A DNA stretch of 9,048 bases from Opitutia bacterium UBA3151 (GTDB lineage: Bacteria; Verrucomicrobiota; Verrucomicrobiia; Opitutales; Seribacteraceae), in the NCBI GenBank assembly GCA_002364975.1, contig DEYT01000094.1:30687-39734 (forward strand). The letters run 5' to 3'. The notes under the pieces were generated by a model, which made no database searches, was not told where the DNA came from, and was given only the letters and a program-made list of their open reading frames with translations. Every line of letters starts with the position of its first letter. Position 1 is the first letter of the stretch. A program made the translations under genes and the position numbers. Below are positions 1 through 6,341 of this stretch, in pieces.

Positions 1-50
1 CCAATACCATAGAGAATTCTCTTTCCTGACGACTTTGGGTTCAACACCAT

Positions 51-134
51 TTAAAACCTACCAGAACAAAGTTGAAAAAGAAATAAAATGACTCCCCCAA
101 GAACAATAGCCAACCATTTTCTACTTCGTTTCAT
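51..134 (-). CDS. possible 27-residue membrane peptide (doubtful)
   Basis: A short ORF from ATG at 134 to TAA at 51-53. The peptide starts with a basic MKRSRK segment followed by about 15 hydrophobic residues and a Cys-Ser-Gly near the end, so it looks like a membrane segment or the start of a signal peptide. The residues before the Cys (FQL) do not fit a lipobox. No Shine-Dalgarno sequence is visible. The stop is followed directly, in frame, by an ATG (48-50) that stays open to the window edge. It may be a small membrane protein, the interrupted N-terminus of a gene extending leftwards, or chance. No family is recognised. Confidence 0.2.
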   Translation of the reverse strand: MKRSRKWLAIVLGGVILFLFQLCSGRF

Positions 135-214
135 AGTGGGAAACAAAACGGTAGGGTCCATGAACTTTTCATTGCCTTTAATATTCGGGTTTTCAAAATG
201 GCCTAATGGATGGA

Positions 215-301
215 TGGTGGTAGGGGTCGGATTCGAACCGACGAACGCACGAAGCGGGCGGATTTACAGTCCGCATCCTTTAGCCACTTGGATACCCTAC
301 C
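215..301 (-). tRNA. tRNA-Tyr (anticodon GUA), CCA encoded
   Basis: On the minus strand a 7-bp acceptor stem pairs GGTAGGG (295-301) with CCCTACC (219-225). The discriminator A is at 218 and an encoded CCA at 215-217. The anticodon loop reads CTGTAAA (263-269), giving anticodon GUA at 265-267 on a perfect 5-bp stem (GCGGA/TCCGC). The T arm is GTCGG-TTCGAAT-CCGAC. Between anticodon and T stems lies a 15-base variable region (243-257) that folds into a 3-bp arm, the class II structure expected of bacterial tRNA-Tyr. The gene is divergent from coaE. No strong intrinsic terminator is visible downstream. Confidence 0.96.
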
Positions 302-317
302 AGCTAAGGAAGGGATG

Positions 318-346
318 TTTAAAAAGGATTTCTTTAATGGACGCAA
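318..346 (-). promoter_or_regulatory. putative sigma70-type promoter of tRNA-Tyr
   Basis: On the minus strand, TTGCGT (341-346) is followed by a 17-base spacer and TTTAAA (318-323). The -10 box ends 16 bases before the mature tRNA 5' end, leaving room for a leader of roughly 10 bases. Each box matches the consensus only partly (4 of 6 positions), so the call rests on spacing and position. Confidence 0.4.
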
Positions 347-417
347 GACGATACTCCATTTAATCTTTGCTCTTTCCAGACTTGCTGAAGTGTTCAAATT
401 TAGGAAAATGATCAGCA

Positions 418-1014
418 ATGGTTTATTTTGCAGATAAAATCGTTGTTGGCATCACCGGTGGTGTCGCCTCTGGCAAATCCACCGCACTTAAGGCTTTTGC
501 TCAACTTGATTGGAACACGATTTCAACCGACGAAATCGTTTCAGATCTTTGGAGCTCCGACGAAAATTTAATTCGTGCTGTGCAGGATCATTGGGGCAAA
601 GGTGAAATTTTTTCTCGGGGAAATATTGACAAGGAGAAGATTGCTCGGATAGTATTCAATAATCCCATTGAAAGAGCTTGGCTTGAGAACATCATTCAAC
701 CGCTCGTTCGATCAAAATGGGTTTCTCATGTCGAGCAATCGAACGGTAAACTCCAAGTAGTTGAAGTGCCATTGCTTTATGAAAAAAACTTAGAACCTTA
801 TTTCAGTTATATAATTTCAGTGTTCGTTCCAGTTAAAATTCAGTTTTCTAGATTGCTTAGCCGAGGATTTAGTGAGGATGAAGCGAGATCCCGAATTGCA
901 TCTCAACTATCTTGCGAAGAAAAAGCAAAAAAGGCAGATGTCGTTTTTTTGGGTACCGGATCAGATGTTTTTCTTTCTGGTCAAGTACAAGAATTTTCTA
1001 GGAATTTTTCCTGA
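418..1014 (+). CDS. coaE: dephospho-CoA kinase CoaE
   Basis: Cytoplasmic kinase for the last step of coenzyme A synthesis: ATP phosphorylates the ribose 3'-hydroxyl of dephospho-CoA. The 198-residue product is of normal length. The P-loop GGVASGKST is at residues 14-22. The substrate-region acid follows in ISTDEI (35-40, Asp38). The family pattern RG-x-ID-x4-A-x2-VF-x2-P is at 67-83. VVEVPLLYE (114-122) and the lid region RLLSRGFSEDEARSRIASQ (145-163) also fit. Two common family residues differ: the usual His-Pro before LV is Gln-Pro (94-95), and the Asn usually found after AD-V-V is replaced by LGTG. The ATG at 418 gives a normal start eight residues before the first beta strand; an AGGA lies at 402-405, rather far upstream. 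It is probably first in a co-directional block with rho. Confidence 0.95.
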   Translation: MVYFADKIVVGITGGVASGKSTALKAFAQLDWNTISTDEIVSDLWSSDENLIRAVQDHWGKGEIFSRGNIDKEKIARIVFNNPIERAWLENIIQPLVRSKWVSHVEQSNGKLQVVEVPLLYEKNLEPYFSYIISVFVPVKIQFSRLLSRGFSEDEARSRIASQLSCEEKAKKADVVFLGTGSDVFLSGQVQEFSRNFS

Positions 1015-1040
1015 CGATTTTGAATTTAACCACTCCATTT

Positions 1041-2852
1041 ATGACATCCCAAGAAGATTCATCGTCTCCTAAATCTGCTCAAGAAGATCCTAAGTCAGAA
1101 AAAAAAGATCCTCCAACAAAAGACACTTCGTTATCCGCTGAGATGGCAAAGGAAAACTCAACTGACGGGGAAGGGGGGCAATTATTTTTTAGTACCGATG
1201 GCGAGGAATCTCCGGCTCCCAAAGAGAATCCTTACCAAGAAGAAGGCAAAGAACCTCAAAAACCGGTTGCTTCCTCCCCTTCAAGAGATAACCAAGAGGG
1301 GAATCCAAGAAAAGAAGAGCAGCACCCACCACGAAAAAATACTGGAAATCATCCCAAGCAAAACCAGCAGCCAAACAAAGGAAACAAGAGACAAAATTGG
1401 CAAGATAAGAAAAGACCCCAGAACCGGCAAAGACAGAAATTCAAAAAGCCAAAAAAGCTTCCCTTTGAAGAAACTGAAGTTCATCCCTTAGAAATTGGAG
1501 ATTTACTCGAGAATGAGAGTTTTAAGAGTGAAGCGGGTCTGCTTGCTTTAGCCGAAGAATTTGCGGCAAGTAGAGATGAACCTATCTCTTTAGATAAATT
1601 ACTTCCACTTAGCTTACTTGAACTTAAGGAAAAGGTCACCGCTCTTTCCCTTGAATTATCCTTGCCCGCGGCTCCGCTTAGAGAAGAAGTAATTGATTTG
1701 TTGTTGGATTGCTGCTTGGAGCAAAAGGTTCCAGTTCAGGTATCTGGAATCATTCAAGTGATGGAAGACGGCCATGGATTTTTACTCATGGAAAAAGAAA
1801 ATTACCGGCTCAAATCGCAATCTCCATTTGTGCCTGCACCCTTGATCAAAAAGTATGGCATCAAAACCGGCCAATGCGTCCAAGGATTTGTCAGATCTAA
1901 GATGGATGGTGCAACATGTCCCTTGCTCCTACAAATCGAGAAAATTATGGACGGTGACCCAGAAGAGGCAAGTCGGGTGACCCCATTTACCGAGTTAGTC
2001 CCTTATTATCCCTTGGAAAGAATCTTTCTGGAAACGGATGAAAAAGTGGAATGGGATAATGTTTCCATGAGGGTTGTGGATCTCGTTTCCCCTATCGGTT
2101 TTGGGCAACGAGGGCTAATTGTGGCTCCTCCCAGAACGGGGAAGACCGTTTTGCAACAGGGAATCGCAAGGGCGTTACGAGTCAATAATCCCAAAGCCCA
2201 TTTAATTGTCTTGCTGGTCGATGAGAGGCCTGAGGAGGTTACTGATTTCCGCAGGCAAGTCCCGGATGCCGAGGTAATTGCTTCCACTTTCGACGAAAGT
2301 GCTGAAAGTCACGTTCATGCCGCAGAAATCGTAATCGAGAAAGCCCGCCGCATGGTGGAACACGAACAGGATGTGGTGATTCTTCTAGATTCCATTACCC
2401 GTTTGGCTCGGGCTTACAATGCAACCATGCCAAACAGTGGAAAAATTCTTAGTGGTGGAGTGGAAGCAACTGCCCTACAAAGACCGAAACGATTTTTTGG
2501 TTCGGCTCGGAATATTGAAGGGGGAGGGAGTTTGACCATTCTCGGCACCGCCTTGGTGGAGACTGGGAGTAAAATGGATGAGGTGATTTTTGAGGAATTC
2601 AAAGGTACTGGAAACATGGAGTTGCATTTGGATCGAGAACTCTCCAATAAGCGTATCTTTCCCGCCTTGGATTTCGAAAAAAGTGGGACTCGGAAGGAAG
2701 AACTTCTTTATCATGCTGAAGAACTTACCAAGATTTATTCGCTTCGAAGATCGCTTAAAGGGGTTCCTCCGGCAGAGGCGATGGAAATGTTTATCCAAAG
2801 GGTACGCAAAACGAAAAATAATCCTGAGTTTCTGGTTGGTTTGGGCAGATGA
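1041..2852 (+). CDS. rho: transcription termination factor Rho with long disordered N-terminal tail
   Basis: Hexameric RNA-dependent ATPase/translocase that terminates transcription. Numbered from ATG 1041 (603 residues), 1-143 is a low-complexity tail: acidic and Ser/Pro-rich first, then Lys/Arg/Asn/Gln-rich (94-139). A Rho_N helical domain follows (about 186-228), then the cold-shock-like RNA-binding domain (234-300) and the RecA-type motor. Walker A APPRTGKT is at 362-369, DERPEEVTDF at 394-403, Walker B DVVILLDSIT at 444-453, and the R-loop with TGSKMDEV and FKGTGNME at 508-527. E. coli Rho has about 419 residues; the excess is mostly the tail. Primary-site residues in the cold-shock domain differ from E. 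coli while the motor is intact. An in-frame TTG at 1020 would add seven residues; neither start has a good Shine-Dalgarno, and ATG was preferred. The gap after coaE is 26 bases. Confidence 0.96.
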   Translation: MTSQEDSSSPKSAQEDPKSEKKDPPTKDTSLSAEMAKENSTDGEGGQLFFSTDGEESPAPKENPYQEEGKEPQKPVASSPSRDNQEGNPRKEEQHPPRKNTGNHPKQNQQPNKGNKRQNWQDKKRPQNRQRQKFKKPKKLPFEETEVHPLEIGDLLENESFKSEAGLLALAEEFAASRDEPISLDKLLPLSLLELKEKVTALSLELSLPAAPLREEVIDLLLDCCLEQKVPVQVSGIIQVMEDGHGFLLMEKENYRLKSQSPFVPAPLIKKYGIKTGQCVQGFVRSKMDGATCPLLLQIEKIMDGDPEEASRVTPFTELVPYYPLERIFLETDEKVEWDNVSMRVVDLVSPIGFGQRGLIVAPPRTGKTVLQQGIARALRVNNPKAHLIVLLVDERPEEVTDFRRQVPDAEVIASTFDESAESHVHAAEIVIEKARRMVEHEQDVVILLDSITRLARAYNATMPNSGKILSGGVEATALQRPKRFFGSARNIEGGGSLTILGTALVETGSKMDEVIFEEFKGTGNMELHLDRELSNKRIFPALDFEKSGTRKEELLYHAEELTKIYSLRRSLKGVPPAEAMEMFIQRVRKTKNNPEFLVGLGR

Positions 2853-2866
2853 GCTTGTAACTCATC
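2848..2866 (+). other. small inverted repeat over the rho stop codon
   Basis: GATGAG (2848-2853) and CTCATC (2861-2866) are perfect complements separated by a 7-base loop. The left arm contains the rho stop codon TGA (2850-2852). No U-tract follows, so it is not an intrinsic terminator. It could be an RNA-processing or stability element between rho and the motor genes, or chance. Confidence 0.25.
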
Positions 2867-2901
2867 CCAAAACCATTCAGGTTTAGCTTTAAGAACTAAA
2901 C

Positions 2902-4620
2902 ATGAATCCTACTGATGAATATTTGATCGATGCCTTTAAGCAACAGGGCTTAATTACCGATGAAATTCTTTCGGAAGTTCAAACTAGTGTAGATAATCTT
3001 CCTGAGGATCAAGTTTCAGATCCAGATCTTGCCTTAATGGAAGGTTTACTTGCAAAAATTGGGCTACCTCAACAAGAAGTGGTCAATTATCTTGCCGCAG
3101 AATTGAATATGGAAGCGGTGGATATGGAGCACATTGACCCGCCCACAGAAATCATTTCTTTACTGCAAGCCCAGTGGGCAAGACAGTATGAGGCTTTACC
3201 CATTGGTGATAGCCCAACCGAAATTGAAATTGTATTTGGAAATCCCTTGGACGAGGATGGTTTGGAGAACCTAACCCATCTGCTCGGCAAAGCGATCTAC
3301 CCTAAAATTGCCTACCGTGGCGATGTTCTCAAAGCGATTGATACTGCATACGGCAGTGCTGAGGATAGAAAGATGCATGAATTCTTCGACGGAGTCGAAG
3401 GAGAAGGAATCGAAATCGGAGATGGAGTCAGACCTGAAGATGTCAGTGAAGAAGACGCACCGATCATAAAATATGTCCATTCCGTAATTAAAGATGCTTT
3501 GGAAATGAGGGCCTCTGATATTCACATGGAGCCTTTGGAAAAAAAGTTTCGTTTGCGCTTTCGGGTTGATGGAAGACTGCAGGAGCAACCTGATCCACCG
3601 AAACGACTGCAACCTTCCATAATTTCGAGAACGAAGTTGATGGCAAATGTGAGCCTAGCAGAGAAAAGGGTTCCACTGGACGGTCGTATCAATGTGAAGG
3701 TCGGGGAAAAAGTGATTGATTTACGGGTATCGACACTACCCACGGTACACGGAGAAAGCATTGTTATGCGTATTCTCGATAAGGAAAGTCTTAGCCTGGG
3801 TCTTCCTCAATTGGGTTTCTTCTCCGATGATCAAACTGTTTTCGAACAAGTCATTAACATGCCGGACGGCATTTTTTTGGTAACTGGACCCACAGGTTCT
3901 GGTAAATCTACCACTTTGTATTCAGCCCTGAATGTAATCAACCAACCAGACCGGAAAATTATTACTGTGGAAGATCCTGTTGAGTATGAAGTGGCTGGAA
4001 TTAATCAGGTACAAGTCAGAGCGGATGTGGGTATGACTTTCTCGGCGGCTCTTCGGGCAATGCTTCGACAAGCTCCCAATATTGTCATGGTCGGGGAAAT
4101 TCGTGATTTGGAAACTGCAGAGATTGCAATTAATGCTTCTTTAACCGGTCATATGGTTTTCAGTACCTTGCACACCAATGATGCTCCAAGTGCGGTTTCT
4201 AGACTGATTGACATGGGGGTGAAGCCCTTTTTGGTCTCGGCTTCCTTACGGGCTGCACTTGCCCAAAGGCTGGTCCGTTCGATCTGTCAAAATTGTAAGC
4301 AGCCTTACGAGCCACCCGCGAGTGAATTAGCACTATTAGGGATTAACACTGAGCAAGCATCCAATGCCAGTTTCATGCAAGGTGCAGGTTGTGATAAGTG
4401 TGGAGACAAAGGATTTAGAGGTAGAAAAGGAGTATTTGAAATCTTCACCGTCAACCAAGAGCTTGAGGAAATGATCTATCACAATGTTAGTATCGTAGAG
4501 TTGCGTAAAAAAGCCAGGGAAATGGGGATGCGCAATATGCGGGAAGATGGATTCCGAAAGGTTTTAGCCGGAGTTACCACCCTGAGTGAAGTCATGCTTG
4601 TAACAACAGAGGAAGAATAA
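2902..4620 (+). CDS. GspE/PilB-family secretion/pilus assembly ATPase (first copy)
   Basis: Cytoplasmic hexameric motor ATPase that would drive pilin or pseudopilin assembly via the platform protein. The 572-residue product has the full PilB/GspE layout. Residues 1-150 form the N-terminal T2SSE_N/MshEN-like region. The N2 domain contains ASDIHMEP (204-211), FRVDG (220-224) and DLRVSTLPT (273-281). The C-terminal motor has Walker A GPTGSGKST (329-337), Asp box ITVEDPVEY (354-362), Walker B IVMVGEIRD (394-402) and His box STLHTNDAPSAVSR (421-434). A zinc tetracysteine is formed by C462, C465, C497 and C500. The two-domain N-terminus and length argue against a PilT retraction ATPase. Unusually, the segment before Walker B reads RQAPN where the family, and the next gene, have RQDPD. 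No strong Shine-Dalgarno is seen; the gap after rho is 49 bases. Type IV pilus versus type II secretion cannot be decided here. Confidence 0.93.
   Translation: MNPTDEYLIDAFKQQGLITDEILSEVQTSVDNLPEDQVSDPDLALMEGLLAKIGLPQQEVVNYLAAELNMEAVDMEHIDPPTEIISLLQAQWARQYEALPIGDSPTEIEIVFGNPLDEDGLENLTHLLGKAIYPKIAYRGDVLKAIDTAYGSAEDRKMHEFFDGVEGEGIEIGDGVRPEDVSEEDAPIIKYVHSVIKDALEMRASDIHMEPLEKKFRLRFRVDGRLQEQPDPPKRLQPSIISRTKLMANVSLAEKRVPLDGRINVKVGEKVIDLRVSTLPTVHGESIVMRILDKESLSLGLPQLGFFSDDQTVFEQVINMPDGIFLVTGPTGSGKSTTLYSALNVINQPDRKIITVEDPVEYEVAGINQVQVRADVGMTFSAALRAMLRQAPNIVMVGEIRDLETAEIAINASLTGHMVFSTLHTNDAPSAVSRLIDMGVKPFLVSASLRAALAQRLVRSICQNCKQPYEPPASELALLGINTEQASNASFMQGAGCDKCGDKGFRGRKGVFEIFTVNQELEEMIYHNVSIVELRKKAREMGMRNMREDGFRKVLAGVTTLSEVMLVTTEEE
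4609..4615 (+). promoter_or_regulatory. Shine-Dalgarno for the second motor ATPase, inside the first
   Basis: GAGGAAG lies within the last codons of the first ATPase gene, ten bases before the ATG at 4626. It is one of the clearest ribosome binding sites in the window. It fixes the second gene's start and suggests translational coupling of the two ATPases across a 5-base gap. Confidence 0.7.
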
Positions 4621-4625
4621 AATTT

Positions 4626-6320
4626 ATGCTTTATCTTGATTACAATTCCACGATCCGCGACATCTTCAATCAAGTTGAAGGTGTATCGCAACATGGTTTA
4701 GACGAATTATTCGACGATGAAGTAAGGGAAGGAAGAAAATCTTACTCAGAGTCTATTATAGCGGCCGGTTTGGCCACCAAAGAAGATATTTTTAGCTTGG
4801 TTTCCGAGTATTTGGGCTGCGAGTTGCAAATCGGGGAGGTTGGACAAATCGAACCGGATGCCCTGCAAGTAATCGAGGCAGAGGTGGCTCGGCAATATGC
4901 CATTGTTCCCTTGTACCTTTCGGAGGGAGGAATTCATTTTCTTGCAGCTGACCCCTTCAATTCTTCTATCATTGATGACCTTACTTTTGCCCTAAATCTA
5001 GAGATCTATCTCGTGGTCTGCGATCCTGAACAAGTAAGCGTATTGTTGGATCAATATTATCCATCTCAAGAAGGCTCCATTCAGGATTTACTCGGGGATG
5101 TTGGCTTTGATGAATTTGAAGATCTGGATGAATCCAAAGAATCAGACCTTACCGATGCGGCCAATGAAACGCCGATTATTCGCTTCGTAAACTTGGTTAT
5201 GCAGCAGGCAATCCGTGCACAAGCTTCCGATATTCACTTTGAGCCCTTTGAGGAGGAATTTCGAATTCGATATCGAGTAGATGGTGCGTTGTATGAGATG
5301 TCTCCCCCGCCAAAAAGTTTGGCATTACCCGTTATTTCCAGAATTAAAGTGATTGCGGAGTTAAACATTGCGGAGCACCGAATTCCACAGGATGGAAGAA
5401 TTAAAATGACCATCGAAGGACGGGCAGTTGATCTTCGGGTATCAACCTTACCTACTCAATTTGGAGAAAGTGTGGTACTTCGTGTACTCGACAAGTCTGC
5501 AGTCAATCTAGATCTGGACAGCCTAGGCTTACCAGAAAATGTAAAAACTGGAATTCGGGATGCAGTCCGAAGACCCAATGGAATTTTTATTGTTACCGGA
5601 CCTACAGGCTCCGGTAAAACCACAACCCTTTACAGTGCCCTTAAAGAGGTAAACCTCTTGGATACCAAGCTTCTGACTGCTGAAGACCCCGTGGAGTATG
5701 AAATAGAAGGCATTATGCAAGTTCCTGTAAACCATCAGGTCGGACTTGACTTCTCCCGTGCGCTTCGAGCTTTTTTACGGCAAGATCCGGATAAGATTAT
5801 GGTGGGTGAAATTCGGGATATAGAAACTGCCCGGATTGCGGTGCAAGCCTCACTTACTGGTCATGTTGTCTTAAGTACCCTGCACACCAATGATGCCCCT
5901 GGTGCAGTTACTAGGCTTGTGGATATGGGACTCCAACCCTTTTTGCTTTCCGCTTCTCTTGAATTTGTTCTGGCCCAACGTCTAGTCCGGAAAATCTGTT
6001 CGGACTGCAAACAGGAATATGTTCCGAAAAAAGAAATGCTACAAAATCTAGAGCTGAATCCCAATGAACTTGGAGAACGGAAATTTTATTTTGGTGGCGG
6101 TTGTGAAACCTGTAACCAATCAGGTTATCGTGGAAGAACTGGACTTTTTGAAATGATTAAAGTCACCGATGCCTTTCGGGAAATGATTAATTCTGGAGCC
6201 GCTACTTTAGTGTTAAGGCAATGTGCCATTGAACAGGGTATGAAAAGCCTGCGTGAAGATGGACTAAGATCGATTTTTGATGGTGAAAGTACTGTTGAGG
6301 AAGTCTTGAAATATACCTAA
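4626..6320 (+). CDS. GspE/PilB-family secretion/pilus assembly ATPase (second copy)
   Basis: A second complete motor ATPase of 564 residues, clearly homologous to the preceding one but diverged, especially in the first 180 residues. The N-terminal domain is at 1-145, followed by an acidic linker (150-178). N2 contains ASDIHFEP (200-207), YRVDG (216-220) and DLRVSTLPT (269-277). The motor has Walker A GPTGSGKTT (325-333), Asp box LTAEDPVEYE (350-359), RQDPD (385-389), Walker B IMVGEIRD (391-398), and His box STLHTNDAPGAVTR (417-430). A zinc tetracysteine is formed by C458, C461, C493 and C496. All catalytic elements appear intact, so this is not a decaying duplicate. Only 5 bases separate it from the first copy, and its ribosome binding site lies inside that gene. 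It could form mixed hexamers with the first copy, alternate with it, or serve a separate machine; the sequence does not decide. Confidence 0.93.
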   Translation: MLYLDYNSTIRDIFNQVEGVSQHGLDELFDDEVREGRKSYSESIIAAGLATKEDIFSLVSEYLGCELQIGEVGQIEPDALQVIEAEVARQYAIVPLYLSEGGIHFLAADPFNSSIIDDLTFALNLEIYLVVCDPEQVSVLLDQYYPSQEGSIQDLLGDVGFDEFEDLDESKESDLTDAANETPIIRFVNLVMQQAIRAQASDIHFEPFEEEFRIRYRVDGALYEMSPPPKSLALPVISRIKVIAELNIAEHRIPQDGRIKMTIEGRAVDLRVSTLPTQFGESVVLRVLDKSAVNLDLDSLGLPENVKTGIRDAVRRPNGIFIVTGPTGSGKTTTLYSALKEVNLLDTKLLTAEDPVEYEIEGIMQVPVNHQVGLDFSRALRAFLRQDPDKIMVGEIRDIETARIAVQASLTGHVVLSTLHTNDAPGAVTRLVDMGLQPFLLSASLEFVLAQRLVRKICSDCKQEYVPKKEMLQNLELNPNELGERKFYFGGGCETCNQSGYRGRTGLFEMIKVTDAFREMINSGAATLVLRQCAIEQGMKSLREDGLRSIFDGESTVEEVLKYT

Positions 6321-6341
6321 AATTTATCAATATCTCTTATT

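Noticed and set aside
11..22. Perfect 12-base palindrome AGAGAATTCTCT, possible operator
   Set aside because: There is no loop, no nearby promoter or regulator gene, and no second copy; a single palindrome of this size can occur by chance.
88..437. Overlapping plus-strand ORFs of 91 and 75 residues
   Set aside because: They run through the antisense of tRNA-Tyr and its promoter, and no protein family is recognisable.
3271..3612. 113-residue minus-strand ORF inside the first ATPase gene
   Set aside because: It is a shadow of a strongly conserved coding frame with no start signal or recognisable features.
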